From Smallanthus sonchifolius (taxonomy: Eukaryota > Streptophyta > Magnoliopsida > Asterales > Asteraceae), in contig CM042030.1 in the NCBI GenBank assembly GCA_023525975.1, positions 22,438,350 through 22,502,349 of the forward strand: DNA of 64,000 nucleotides, read 5' to 3'. A program made the translations under genes and the position numbers. The notes beneath the pieces were generated by a model. That model was not told the DNA's origin. It ran no database searches and was given only the letters and a program-made list of their open reading frames with translations. Positions 44,453 through 56,675 of the stretch are shown in pieces. Position 1 is the stretch's first letter, and the number at the start of each line of letters is the position of its first letter.

Positions 44453-47400
44453 AGCAGCTCTGGATGTCTTTCAGTCTTCTATGAACCTCCGGCTTGAGAT
44501 CCACTTCCCAATTCTTTCTTGTAGTCAAAACAAAATTTGACTAGTCTGTTGTAGCGGGTTGCCAAGAGCTATGTGTATTCATCTATATGAATGCAGTACT
44601 TGTCCACAAGAACCTCTAAATCTCCAATAGAAAAATTGATGAAACTGATTTCATCAAACACTCTCACCAACTACTTCAACATCACCTTCTCCATCATCAC
44701 AGCCTCACCGGTAATGGGGTCAACATACCAGTACCACATGTTTCTCAATATATCTTGAGGGATTTTCCTCAGAGGTATATTGGTTTCACACAATACCGGT
44801 TGATAAAACAGCTTCTATAAAAATTTGCGTGTCACATGATGTCGTTGAGTCTTATCCTTGACATGCCTCGGTATCTGAGGCTTAAAAACTTTGAAATTTC
44901 GATATCGACCCTCTCTCTGTAATGCTCCCCACATACCTTATTGGCCAAGTTGATGAGGTCATATTTGGGTAGGGAATTAAATGCTTCACTTGTTTGTTTG
45001 AGGTATTTAACTCCTCCTGATCTTTTAATTGCAAATAAACCCTTGTCATCCTCGAAGCGTACAGATAGGATCATCCCTGCAACGCCGTGCTTATCAATGT
45101 ATTAAGATTTGTACCAAGCAACTGGCTGCGACTTCTTGAACCACTCTTGAGGAAGCATGTTCCTCCAAGAGTCAATGTCACCGATTTTAGGGATATTGTC
45201 GGTTGGGGAAGCTGTAGCTAATGTTGCTATATCACTTTCCATAGCAACATCCAGTTCAGTTGGCTCAGAAAAGGTTATGAGTGGGGCTTCAAAGATTTCC
45301 CCATCCTCAAGTTCATAAATTCCCTCACCGGTTCCCTTTCGAAATTCAATACCAACATCCTCACCATCTTCGTCCCAATCATCTCCCGAATCAATCTCGC
45401 CTTCCTCAATCTCTTCTAGAGCTCCAATCATGGCTTCATTAGAGTAGTCTGTCTCTATAGATAATTCTTCCAACACTTCAGCCGTAGACTTACCCTTGTC
45501 GCTTCTTCCTTCTCCACCTGCTCCAGAAGACTCCCCCTGAGTCGTAGGCACCAGCACCACCAGAAGGACCGGCCTCGAGAACCTTGTCTTGGTCATTATC
45601 ACTGGTCAAATCGACCTGGTGACATGCTTCTTCTGGTAGCTTTCTCTCCCCTGAGCAGCTAGCTGTTTTGTTAGCTTCCCAATCACGGTAAGCATAGTCT
45701 GATATTCTTCCTATTAAATGGCAAATCTTGCTTGTGTATGAGGACAGAGTCAATAATTTTGATCTGCAAATCACTCTCTTCCATCGGTGTTCTCAGCTGC
45801 TCTTGGGAGCTAACCCACTGGTGTCGTAAACTAGTAACTTTATCAACTAAAGAGTTGATCCGAACTTGTTGAGCCTCGGCTTCAACTCTAGAGTTGGCAA
45901 CGGTTTCTAGTAAAACAGCATCTTGTGCTTCCAAATAAGCTATTCTGGCATCTCTAGGATCAGTGTCCATGGATGTTGATGCCTCACCAGTTTCTGGAAT
46001 CGGGTCAACGAAGATGTCAGAAAAATCAAATTCATGAGCCATGTCTCCAAAGGCGATTGGATGTGTCATTAGGGGTAAGGAACTAGCAGTAACAGATACT
46101 GCCATGGTTGTTGGTTGGATGATTGTTGGTGCAGTAGTAGTTGCAACAATAGTGGCCTCAGTCATTATTGGTAGAGTGTTTGTTGGGACAGAAATTGTAG
46201 CAGCAGGAAGATAGACTATTTGTGGAGTCTCCTCTTAGATGGTAGAAACAACCACAGGTGTGATTACCCTACGTCTCCTTCTACTATACAGTTGAAAAGT
46301 TTCACCAAAGCTTCTCTATGTTTGTAGTCGTGCATTGATCTTTTCCATAACCACATGCCATGGACGATCAGATCTGAATTTCTTTCTTAGTTCAGCCTGT
46401 TGTTGCTTAGCTGCTTCAGTATCTGAGCTCTCTTCGTCAAGTTGAAAATCACAGTCTGAACTCTCCTCTCGTTGACGTTTCGAGGAGGATTCAGGAAGGG
46501 ATACCTGAATGTTCCTACTGGAATCGGAGTATGAATAATCAGATTCAGTTCTCTCTGAGTTCGTGTCCTCTGCATCACCGCCATTACTATCTTCATCACC
46601 ATCTCCATCTCCACTATCATCAGAATCACTACCGTTTCCTTCATGCTCAACTTCCTCTTCTTCTTCATGTTGCTCTTCATCTGAGTGTTTACTTGCTTCT
46701 GGTTCAGAATTTACGCTATACCATCGGTCATCGGCTGGTACTATGTACGCTTCATTTATCAGGTGGCCAAAAAGAGGTGTATGTACTGGAATAGGTTCTT
46801 CTGTTCCATCTTTCATGAATTGTACAAACACTCTTTTGTCCACACGTTTTACTTGCAATCTCTTTCCAATTTGGGGTAGGTTTGGCAGAAAATGGTTGAT
46901 AAGTAGTTAGAAGAATCTAGGATACTCCAGATCGAAATCTCTCCGCTGCATTGATATGTTTTATCATTGATCGGTAGATGTAACATGGAAAATTGTACCC
47001 TCTGTTTAAGGACAAACCAACCATAGCTGACGCTAGATCATGCCCCATAGTGTCTTTTCCAGCCTTCCGTGCTGAGATGCATATAATCATAATGTGTGCA
47101 AAATAACGCCATTGGTCTAATAACCATTTCTTCATATAAGATGCGTAATCGGATCTTCCTATGTATCCCATGCGTTGCCTCCAACAACCGTCTATAACAT
47201 AACTTGGATTAGTTATGGGATCAGTAGCCTAGTCATGAAATTGTAGAACTTGTCGAATTGTTGCTTCAGAGACAGCAATCTGCTGATTAGCAACGGTAGC
47301 CCTGATGACGTTAGGGTTAACTGTGCAATCGTGTTTGGCCGTTTTCCAGAATTGTTCAATGTAAGGTCTTGAGACCCCAGGGTCTGCCGAAATGGCGTAA

Positions 47401-47534
47401 GCTATCTTTGAGCGATTCAGAAACGTGACAATCTCCTGATAATTGACAGTTGCTCCTTTCCACTCTAGAGCAGTGAGTGCCAACACATTGAACTCATATG
47501 TATAAGCACGTTGAGCCATACCTGCAAAGAACAC
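44453..47534 (-). pseudogene. Cop3 accessory ORF (post-pol), broken
   Basis: The start is MFFAGMAQRAYTYEF, or the internal Met of MAQRAY. IVTFLNRSKIAYAISADPG..RPYIEQFWKTAKHD and QIAVSEATIRQVLQFHD correspond to the Cop1 accessory N-terminus. GHDLASAMVGLSLNRGYNF, a strongly acidic Asp/Ser/Gly region (46400-46640), a Thr/Pro/Ala-rich segment (46080-46200), a heptad-like segment (45800-45960), YDLINLANK, and VLTTRKNWEVDLKPEVHRRL and then KDIQSCCQGG at the C-terminus follow. Roughly 1000 codons in eight pieces separated by stops or frameshifts. The function is unknown and no membrane segment is evident. Confidence 0.75.
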
Positions 47535-48479
47535 ATAAAGACTAACATTAGAACAGTTAAAAACAAAAATCAGTTTTCATGAGTGCAAACACTCAAACAA
47601 GGGTTTCAATACTTAGAAAAAAATTCAGAATTCCCTTCTTGCGTACTTAGTAAGTACGCAGACATTTGTTTTTGTGTACTTACTAAGTATGCATGTGCTA
47701 TTCAAGGAAAAATTTACCCTTGCGTACTTATCAAGTACGCTGGGTTTGGGACTTGTTCGTTCTTCCAAGTTTCGAATCCTTGAATTAGGTGTTTTTGGTT
47801 GATGATTTTGCTCCCCAAGGTGTCGAAGATGTAGAAGCATAATGTGAACAAAACCAATATCAAGCCACAAAACACCCCAGCAGATGAAACAGAGATCGAC
47901 GCTAGTCTCGGCTTCAAACTAGTAATCAAAATACAAATTAATCATTCTAAATGATGAATTTTGTATTCAAAAGCTTAGGTTGATGATTAGAAACAAACTC
48001 TGATACTCAATTTCACATGCAAACATCTAAATGTTCAAGAAATTTTGTCATCAAAACCCTAGTCTTCAAGAACACAAAATTGTTCAATTTTGGATGATTT
48101 AACGGTTGAAATGATCCGAGATTCTCACCAATTAATCTTGGGATGATGTTTTAACTGGAAATGGGATTGAAAATTGTTTTGGAACACACAAAATTTTGAG
48201 TATAATGAACAGGTCTGAAGTCTGAGTGTGGAAATGTTTGAAATGAGAAGTAAATGCTACTGCCCGTTATATATACCATGCCTACAGACCATGCAAACTT
48301 AACAAGTTCACAAAACTCTTCCTCTACATACTTGATAAGTACGCATGTACTAAGTCCTGCGTACTTAATAAGTACGAAGGCTTTAAGTCGTGCGTACTTA
48401 TCAACTACCCATGACCAAAGCCAGCTCAGATTTTAACTCCAAAATTTTATGAAGTAATTAATGACGAACCTGATACGAA
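47535..48479 (-). promoter_or_regulatory. Cop3 leader upstream of the accessory ORF: palindromes plus TATA
   Basis: On the element strand, in order: three palindromes of the GCGTACTTA / TAAGTACGC type (48328-48409), a TATA box (GGTATATATAAC, complement of 48266-48277), a leader of about 730 bases with three more palindromes (47641-47659, 47675-47693, 47722-47740), then the accessory ORF start. This mirrors the LTR promoter layout of these copia families. Promoter activity is inference; a decayed LTR fragment is an alternative. Confidence 0.45.
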
Positions 48480-49807
48480 CATTCAATTCAAAGTTTAACA
48501 AAGACATTTCCAGAAGTTAGGATGAAAAATATTTTTGGTTTTTCTAAGAATTTGAAAAGTTGTGCATAAAATCTTTTTGCCTTTTTCAAAGTTGAAGTTA
48601 AAAACACACCGAAAATTTTTTTGTTGTTTTTCTGAATGTCCATACAAGATACTGAATTTAGAAAGCAGGAATACTTATAGTGAATTTCTTTTTGGTCAAA
48701 GACATGAGCAGAGGATCATATCAGACTAAATGTATAGTAAAAAGGATACAAGATAAATTTCGAAGAGATTGGGATCATATCATGACACACTTATGCAGAC
48801 AACGAATTTGAAATACGAATCATTTTAATTTAAGTTGTCAATATTATAAGATTTGAAACTACAAGCATTTGTGTATCATGTTCATGTGAGTTAAGGTATC
48901 ATTTAAAGTTGTACAACGTGTACCCACGGTTATGTTAATAGAAAGTAATCTGCACTATCTCAAGACATCTAAGATTTTCCCAAGGATTATAAGAATCTCC
49001 AGGTTGAAGTTAAATCATTTGGCACAGAAAAATAAAGCAGAATCCATAAGGATTATCAAGAATCATAAGATTCAGAATCGAGTGATTCATTTGTCTTGGT
49101 TTGTGAGGTTTATCTTTAATGAATATTTGTAATGATTCAGGCTAATAGATATGGAATCCGAAGATTCGGGTAAGGGGATCCAAATATTATCTAGATATAT
49201 CTTCAATGGAATCAGATGTGATCCAAGGGGGTAGTATATGCTTAACGGTTGTTGTTGTCAAGACATATCTTGGCTCAACTTCCCATTGCATACTTGTGAG
49301 TATGGGCAGTGAATTGAACCGAAAAAATGTGCTAAAGACATAACCCGAAGCTGGTCTCAAAAGATAATACTAGCCAATATCTTACATTCTATATCTGATA
49401 ATGATTTTTTAATGGTCTTTTACGCACACACGCAACATAACATGGGTTCAAATCACAGTTGTAGTGAAAAATATTTAGATTTTCACACTATTAATGATTC
49501 AAAGAATACTTCTAGCCTACTGACAATTCAAATTAAATGAATGTATTTAAATTAAAGCTAGGTAAGATAGTTTAAATAATTTAAGCAGTCATGATGCAAT
49601 CATTTCCCAAACATGCAGTTTAAGAAATTTATATCACTTACTGATGTACTATCATTTCCTCTAAACTTCAAATGACTTTTAAATTTCTGATTTTATATTT
49701 TGTTTGGTTTTTCTTAAAAATTTTAACATAAAATAAATTAAACATAAATTAATTTAAAAAATAAATTTTTACCTTCCAAGAAACACGATTGTTTTGAAAA
49801 TGTTTTT
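48480..49807 (-). other. Cop3 spacer between RNase H and accessory leader
   Basis: Non-coding. It shares many blocks with 22300-23800 in Cop2 (see that entry), including a block with CATGGGTTCAAATCA and a CAATGGAATCAG block, in the same order. Conservation in two elements that otherwise differ suggests a shared ancestor and perhaps a cis-acting role. Confidence 0.65.
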
Positions 49808-50462
49808 TCACTCAGGATTGAACCTTCCTATCATGTTGACGAGATATTCAAATCGAGAACGATCAAAGGCTTTTGTGAAAAGGTCGGCAAAATTGTCATC
49901 CGTGTGAACTTTCATAAGTTCAACTAAGCGCTTTTCAGCACAGTCATGGATAAAGTGGTGACGAATTTCAATATGCTTAGTTTTGGAATGTTTCACCGGG
50001 TTATTCGTGATAGACATGGTAGCATTGTTGTCAACGAACATAGGAGTTCCAATGTAATTTAAGCCATAATCTCTGAGTTTTTGTTGGATCCATAATATTT
50101 GAGATCAACAGCTTACAACAGCAATATATTCGGCTTCACATGTCGAGACAGAAACCGTCGATTGCTTCTTACACTGCCAGTAGACAAGCCTGCCTCCTAA
50201 GAATTGACATCCACCAGAAGTTGATTTTCTGTCAAGGTTACAACTACCATAGTCTGAATCTGTGTAGGCTTTGAAATTAAATGATTGATGCTTGGGATAC
50301 CAGAGACCTAATTGGGGTTTCCCTTTTAGATATCTGAATATTCTTTTCACAGCAATCAAATGTGATTCTTTTGGTTGTGACTGAAACCTTGATCACAAGC
50401 ATACAACAAACATAATGTCGGGTCTTGAAGCTATTAGATACATTAGAGAACCAATCATCCCA
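49808..50462 (-). pseudogene. Cop3 RT end and RNase H
   Basis: GMIGSLMYLIASRPDIMFV begins immediately inside the Gyp3 insertion point. AVKRIFRYLKGKPQLGLWY, FKAYTDSDYGSCNLDRKSTS (first RNase H Asp residues), CEAEYIAVVSC (Glu), MFVDNNATMSITNNP and FADLFTKAFDRSRFEYLV follow. It ends FNPE and a stop. Two TGA stops stand where Cys is usual (after FVVCL and after VVSC). Otherwise the domain is well kept. The upstream RT, integrase and gag are not in the window. Confidence 0.9.
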
Positions 50463-52793
50463 TGTAACATCCATGTTTTTCCTGGTATTTCATATTGTGC
50501 AATAAATGACAATTTCAATCTAATGTTCACATTCAAAACGTTGTGTCACATCATTTACTATTTTCATGTGCAATTAAGGATTATTATCATAATGTTAAAA
50601 GTACATACACACATTCTACATTGCTACAATAACAACTGAAACAAACCTACGCTATCTCACAAACTACAAGGACTAGTCTTGAAAATTATCAAAATATCAC
50701 TTGGCACGGTCGCGCCATGACCTGGCACGGTCGCGCCAAGTAGACTCGGTCGCGCCATGACCTGCACGGTCGCGCCCCGTAAACACGGTCGCGCCTGAAA
50801 CCAAGTTGAAACGTAAACACTACCTTAATCACAAAGTCTGTTCGAGTCCGCGATTGTAACGTCTTTTGTGCCGTTTCCAGACTAATTCATCAATGACCAA
50901 ACTCCTGAATAACCACAATTGCGATTAGAAACCCAAAACCGTCACTTAGTCATTCATTTCTCTCAATATCGTCCAAATCGCGTGAAACCCTCGAAATCAA
51001 ACCCCTGCGCATGATCTTCGAGCTTTTGTGATCACATTCCCCACTTCAATCGTGTCGGAATCCCAGTAGAAGACGCCAAGAATCAACGCGCCGAAATCGA
51101 AACTCCGTTTAGTCAAACTCTACCAATTAGATATCGTTTAAGGTAAGTAAACACATCCTCAGACTCATTTCAATCCCGTGAATGAAAGCCCTAACCTAAT
51201 CAGGGCTTATACCATCGATTTGAACACGAATAGAATCTAGGGTTATTACGTTTTTGGTTTAATCAAACTACACTCTAGACACGATATCCATCCAATTAAA
51301 ATATATGGTTATATTAAAAAACAATCTACAATTGAAAGCCCTATAAATTCAACCCTTGTTAATACAGAAAATTGTCAAAATTGGTTCCTGGAAAATCCAG
51401 ACACAATCGTGCTAATCGCTTAGCACGGTCGTGCCTCTTGTCCAGACATGGCTGTGCCCCACGCCTAAGCACGGTCGCGCCCCATGCTTAAGCACGGTCG
51501 TGCCCCGTGCCTAAGCGCGGTCGCGCCGTACATTTGACACGATTGTGCTAACTTGGGTCAGAACCTATTTCTTCTGTTATTTTAATATAAACTCATTTTC
51601 TTTTATAAAAATTATTTTATAAAACTCCAAAGCCAGAATTGTTTTCATAAACTAAATTATCAACTTTGAAATATTAAACAAATTAATTAAGTCGTTTCTA
51701 ATGGATTAAAAAGTAATAAATTTAAAATAAAAGTTTTACATATAATTGTTTTTATTCAAACCTACACAAACTATTTATATTCTAATATATATTTAAAATG
51801 CCTCTTGACACATTTTCATGAACAACTAAATAAAAAGAATTAAATTATTATTTTAGTTAATTATTCAAATTAAACCTTAAGTCTTTCATTATTTAATTGA
51901 ACTTACATTTTCATTCAAATACCAACGCAAATGAATACACCAACCCTTCGTACAAATCCATGCTCTCATTCATATTGAAAACCTTAGAATGTCCTTAGAC
52001 ATTGTACATATTATTAATCCAAATTTATACTATTTCACTCTAGGTCAAACTTAGTGAGTTACAAATCACTTGAATTACCCAACGCTCTTGTTAGCTACTA
52101 CATTTTGATACAAGTGAGTATACATAGCCCCTTTTACTCTTTTACATTTTTGAGGTGAAACATGAACACTATTCAAATTACATGTTTACATTTACACAAA
52201 CAACACAAGTACAAATCCTATTTACATTCATGTGTGCAATTTGAGCTTTATGCCCGAGTGCTAGGTGTGCTAACCTTTGTATGCGATTATGTGCAATCAT
52301 TAACTATTCAAGCCGACGGTTTTCAATGATAGATCTATTGAGTCTGACAAACCAACCCAGATTGGGGTGATTGATACCGACAACACAATTTGCATGCTAG
52401 TTACAAAGGTTTGATTGTACTTGGTTACACAATAGCTGCTCCCCATAAATGCCTTATTTATCATGTTATGTAAGGATTTGTTTTACAACTATATGCTATC
52501 TATATACAAACCTGTGTTATACTCACCGACTTTTTAGTTGACTTTATTTTATTCATGTTTCAGGTACTAATGTGTGAGTTTGATCAAGATGTGCTACACT
52601 TAGGCTTGGACTTAGCTAATTTAAATAAAGAAGTCTATGTGTTTGAAATATTGTTTCTTTTCTTGGAATTACTTTTGATTGAATGTTTGTAATGGAATTT
52701 GACAGTTAATATATTTCAATTTAGTCAACCTTGTGCTTATGAACAGTCTACATGTCCTGCCCCGATGATTCCGCCATCGGTCGGGGTGTGACA
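50463..52793 (+). repeat. Gyp3 5' LTR
   Basis: TGTAACATCCATG... to ...TCGGGGTGTGACA, about 2.33 kb. It starts exactly where the copia RT is broken and ends two bases before the primer site. Two arrays of GGCACGGTCGCGCC-type palindromes lie at 50703-50795 and 51411-51535. CTATAAATTC at 51341 may be the TATA box. The end region (52140-52790) matches S2 and 3540-4331. Confidence 0.9.
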
Positions 52794-52796
52794 GAT

Positions 52797-52808
52797 TGGT
52801 ATCAGAGC
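52797..52808 (+). other. Primer binding site of Gyp3
   Basis: TGGTATCAGAGC is a perfect complement of the plant initiator-Met tRNA 3' end, three bases after the LTR. Confidence 0.92.
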
Positions 52809-53522
52809 TTTGGTTATAGGGAATTAGGTTATTAGACACCTTGACCTAGACTATAACTTTAGGACACCTACTTATGCTATGTTTCATGATTACATGTTAT
52901 ATGCTACATGCTATTTGTTATATGTTATGTGTTACATGCTATGTGCTACATGCTTACTATGATTAGTTATTATTTTAATTGATGACCTAATTGTAAAAAA
53001 AAATCCATGACTTATTAGTATATACTTAAATGATAAATTAAATAAACAATATCCTTTCCTATATCCTAAAACCTCGTGATATTCTTATCTTCTTCTCTAT
53101 CTTTATCTTTCTAAGCATGTGGAAACTTCATGAAGCTAAATCCATAAAATTTCTTTATTTCCTCGTTAAGGTTTTTAAGCTTTGTTAATTATTTGAGGAC
53201 ACGTGCAATCTGGAAGAGTGACACCTGTATTTTGGGTTTTCTGTCTAGGAAAGCATTTCACATAAATCTCAATCAACCGAGGGACCCGTATGCTTTCCTG
53301 GGAATTCCCGAGATGAATGTTTACTTATAGGCTAAAGCATGTCTCCTTGAAAATTATATAAGTTTAATTAACCTTAATGTGTCATAGTATTCGAGTGAAT
53401 ATAAAACTATTTGAGTATAATCCAAACTATGATTATCTAATTATTTTGTTATCTTATTCTATTAAATCCAAACAATTCTCATAAGTTCTTACATCTTTTC
53501 TTGTCTTGTGAAAATATGTAGA
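52809..53522 (+). other. Gyp3 untranslated leader
   Basis: Non-coding. It contains degenerate ATGCTA/ATGTTA repeats (52880-52960). A CTGTCTAGGAAAGCATTTC..ATAAATC block (53242-53270) recurs in the Gyp4 leader (complement of 59430-59465), showing that the two elements are related. Confidence 0.75.
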
Positions 53523-54302
53523 ATGCCTCCTCGTCGTGCTCCCATGGCCAACACCAATACTGACATTGCTGCTATTCTTGCACAACTCGTGACACAACTC
53601 ACTCAAGCTAATAGTGCCACCAATGGCAACAATGGTGGTAATGGTAGTAATAGTGGTAATGGTGGCAATGGTGGAAATGGTGGTAACAACCCATCTCAAT
53701 GCACTTTCAAACATTTCAACTCGTGTAATCCTCCCAAGTTCTATGGTACCGAAGGAGCTACTGGACTCCTTAAATGGTTCGAAAGCGTTGAGAATACCTT
53801 TCTCAATAGTGACTGCCCCGACAACCTTCGGGTTCGTCATGCCACAAGTGTCCTACAAAAACGGGCACTCACGTGGTGGAATGGGGAGAAGAGAAATAGA
53901 GGTGTGGATGTGGCAATGGCCTTACCTTGGGATGAGGTTAAAAGGCTAATGACCGAGGAATTCTGTCCTCGAAATGTAGTAAAGAAACTTGAAGCCGAAT
54001 TTTGGGATCTTGCCCAAGATAGTGGTGAAAACTTGGCATATACGACTCGGTTCCATGAGTTGAGTCTTCTTGTTCCTCACATGGTCACTCCTCTGTCCCG
54101 CTGCATTGAAAAGTATATTGGGGGACTACCTAGGCAAATTCAAGATACTGTCCTAGGAAGGAATCCCGCAACACTTGAGGATGCTATCCGCTTATCCGCC
54201 ACCTTAACCGATAACCATGTGAAAGCGGGAACACTTGCTAAAAAGGGCACCAAGAAAGTTTCCGACACCGCAACTCCTCCTACCCACAACAAAGAAGCCA
54301 CA
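53523..54302 (+). pseudogene. Gyp3 gag, N-terminal and capsid part
   Basis: The start ATG at 53523 (MPPRRAPMANTN) is preferred over the in-frame ATG at 53508, because the Gyp4 homologue starts MSPRRA. An Asn/Gly-rich low-complexity stretch (53610-53690) is followed by the gag domain: FYGTEGATGLLKWFESVENT, LTWWNGEKR, EEFCPRNVVKKLEAEFW, YTTRFHELSLLVPHMVTPL and YIGGLPRQIQDTVLG. It is open up to the Gyp4 insertion at 54303 and resumes at 62254. Gag would make cytoplasmic particles. Confidence 0.92.
54298..54302 (+). other. Target site duplication of Gyp4, left
   Basis: CCACA, repeated exactly at 62249-62253 on the other side of Gyp4. Confidence 0.95.
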
Positions 54303-56675
54303 TGTCACACCCCGACCGATGGCGGAATCATCGAGGCGGAAAATGGAATGATTGTTCGTAAGCACATGATCTACTAAGGTTGCATAATTCATTAATAAGA
54401 TTTAAGTACCAAATATCCAATTACAATTCAAGTTACCACACCCTATTCTAGAATTTTACACATAATTATTTTACTAGGTCCAAAAGCCTTATGTGTAGCA
54501 CCTTCAACACATTGTCACATAATCACATATCTTCACCTGAAACGTAATCCAAAACAAGTGTCAACTACGAGAGTTGGTGAGTTTACATATGAATGAATAT
54601 AATAAAAGTTTAATTAAAACGTTTATACAATTCTTGGTTTGACATGGTAAGATACGGCATGATGTGGAGAATTCATTATGTGTATACCAATTGTAAGTAT
54701 GTAAATATAAGCATATAGGTTTAACATGATAGGCATGGAATCAAGACTATGTGGGTCACACACAGTTTAAAACCACCCTAAAAGTATCCAAAGCATGCAA
54801 GTATGTATAAGCACAAAGGTTTAACGTGATAGGCATGGAATCAAGACTATGTGGGTCACACACAGTTTAAAAACCACCCTAAAAGTATCCATAGCATAAC
54901 AAGTGACCATGCACAAAAGCACAATAATCAACGCATGTAAACACAAGTTGAATTGTATGTAAGTATGCACAGATTACGTCTCACCCCAAAATGTATAAAA
55001 ATGTAAATAGGGGATATGTAACTCACCTTGCAAGCGGGTATTTTTCCACGCGTGTAGGTGATAAAGATGTTGAAGTCTAAGCACGTTGAAACCCTATGTA
55101 GATAAATGGGTATTATTGTATGTTTACATGTGCGTATTAGTATTTAATTGTGTATAGGTTTATAATAACATTTCTTAGTGTTATTTGAATAAAAGTTGGT
55201 ACAGATTTACTTGAAATTACTGATTTGATCGAAACTGTTTATAGTTGTGACAGGTATCGAAACTGTGTTCAATCGAAACTACTAGTTTCAATTGACCATT
55301 TACAAGTGATACACAGAACTGTCGAAACTACTATCTATCAAAACTACTAGTTTCGATTGATCATTTATAAGTGATACACTGGCTGTCGAAACTACCATCT
55401 ATCGAAACTACTAGTTTCGATTGATCATTTATAAGTGATACACAGGCTGTCGAAACTACCATCTATCGAAACTACTAGTTTCGATTGACCATTTACTCAA
55501 TCGAAACTAAGTAGTTTCGATGGCCCAGACTTTAGAAAATAAAACAGTAATTTTTCAGAACAATAGTTTGTCCGGTAATCGATGGTTTGGAGTCGTGACT
55601 TCGATTGGTTCAGCTTGCCTTATGATAACAGAAGGTAAAGAAACGAAGTTGAGGATTCTTACGTGGTCGCAAAGGGACCGGACGGCAGAGTCTTAAATCC
55701 GAGAATGTCCAGAATGAGAATCGAGCTTCTGGATGGGATTAGCCTCTACAACCTTGGTCACAGCTTCACACAGAGATGGCGATTGTAATGGTGCCTTCAA
55801 TTTGGAGTGAGATTGGGTGGAAGAGGGGTAGCGAGCTCGTGCAGGTCCGTCTATGGCTATTTATAGCCGAGCTCGTTTCTTGTGACAAAGCGTGCAATTG
55901 GGCACGTCCCGACACTCGTCTGGACGAGACGAAGCTAACGAGCTATTAAATACGGGTGGGGGTTGATTGTCGGGCTCGAATTCGAGGCGTGGGTTCTCGG
56001 CCACCAACAAGATCAGGCGATTCGTATGTTGGGGAGACCAATTGGTCGGGGCCTTTTGTTCGCATGGAGAAGACGAGCTCAGGGACGTCTGTAGCGGCTG
56101 TCGAGGTGCATAGAACAGCCCTGTCGGGGTGTTCGTCGGAAACTATCTCGGACCGCCGGACAATGTAGGGGATAACCGGATTTGCGAAAAGGGTTTTGGC
56201 AGATTTAGTCCCTGAAGTTTGGCTTTGATTTAATTTAGTCCGTGAGATAATTACGGATGGGTCCTTATAGTTTGGTTTGTCCATGTTTAGTCCTTTAACC
56301 GGTTTTTAACTTAAAACCTTCTAGTTTAAAAAGTTTCAAAACAACCCCTTAACTTTTATAAAAATAATTAGTTTAATTTCTTTTAAATTTTTAAATATAT
56401 TTTATAAACTTATATTATTATTATTTTTATAAATAATTTTTTTTTAAATTTAGTTATCTTATTTAAATAGGTTATTTTATTAAATATGAAACTTTTAAAT
56501 TAAAATTTTATATAAGTTTAAAACGTATTTATTTTTTTTAATTATTTTAAATCCAATAAATAAAAATAAATATATATTTTGTACAAAATTAAACAAAACA
56601 CTTGCATTTCATTTAGTTGAAAATGATTACATGATATATATTACAAATGGGTGAATAAAAATCCGGAATATCACA
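54303..56675 (-). repeat. Gyp4 3' LTR (left)
   Basis: TGTCACACCCCGACC... to ...GGAATATCACA. Contents include a 101-bp direct duplication (54706-54806 and following), a 64-bp tandem array of palindromes (55271-55521), a TATA box on the minus strand (TATAAATAG, complement of about 55855-55865), and an AT-rich U3 end (56340-56600). Open frames on both strands at 55946-56284 are LTR sequence, not genes. Confidence 0.93.
55271..55521. repeat. Palindrome array in the Gyp4 LTR
   Basis: Arms ATCGAAACTA / TAGTTTCGAT around one base occur at about 55271, 55337, 55401 and 55465, period 64-66 bp. A CGAAACTAA.TAGTTTCG variant lies at 55503-55520. A further direct CGAAACTACCATCT half site lies in each unit. 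The same array in the other LTR is at 60843-61093. Confidence 0.95.

Larger units (their letters stand above)
44100..50462 (-). mobile_element. Cop3: Ty1/copia element with accessory ORF, cut by Gyp3
   Basis: In minus order: RT/RNase H (50462-49808), long spacer (49807-47535), accessory ORF (47534-44453), polypurine tract (44452-44439), 3' LTR (44438 to about 44100). It has the same gene order as Cop1 but is a different family. The 5' half lies beyond the Gyp3 insertion and outside the window. The left edge is approximate. Confidence 0.75.

Noticed and set aside
46531..46910. Ser/His/Leu-rich open frames on the plus strand
   Set aside because: They are antisense shadows of the Asp/Ser/Gly acidic region of the Cop3 accessory ORF.
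55946..56284. 112-codon open frame on the minus strand (and 70 codons on plus), repeated at 61518-61856
   Set aside because: It is identical in both places because both are Gyp4 LTRs. It is open on both strands, has no known domain, and spans GC-rich LTR sequence next to the TATA region.
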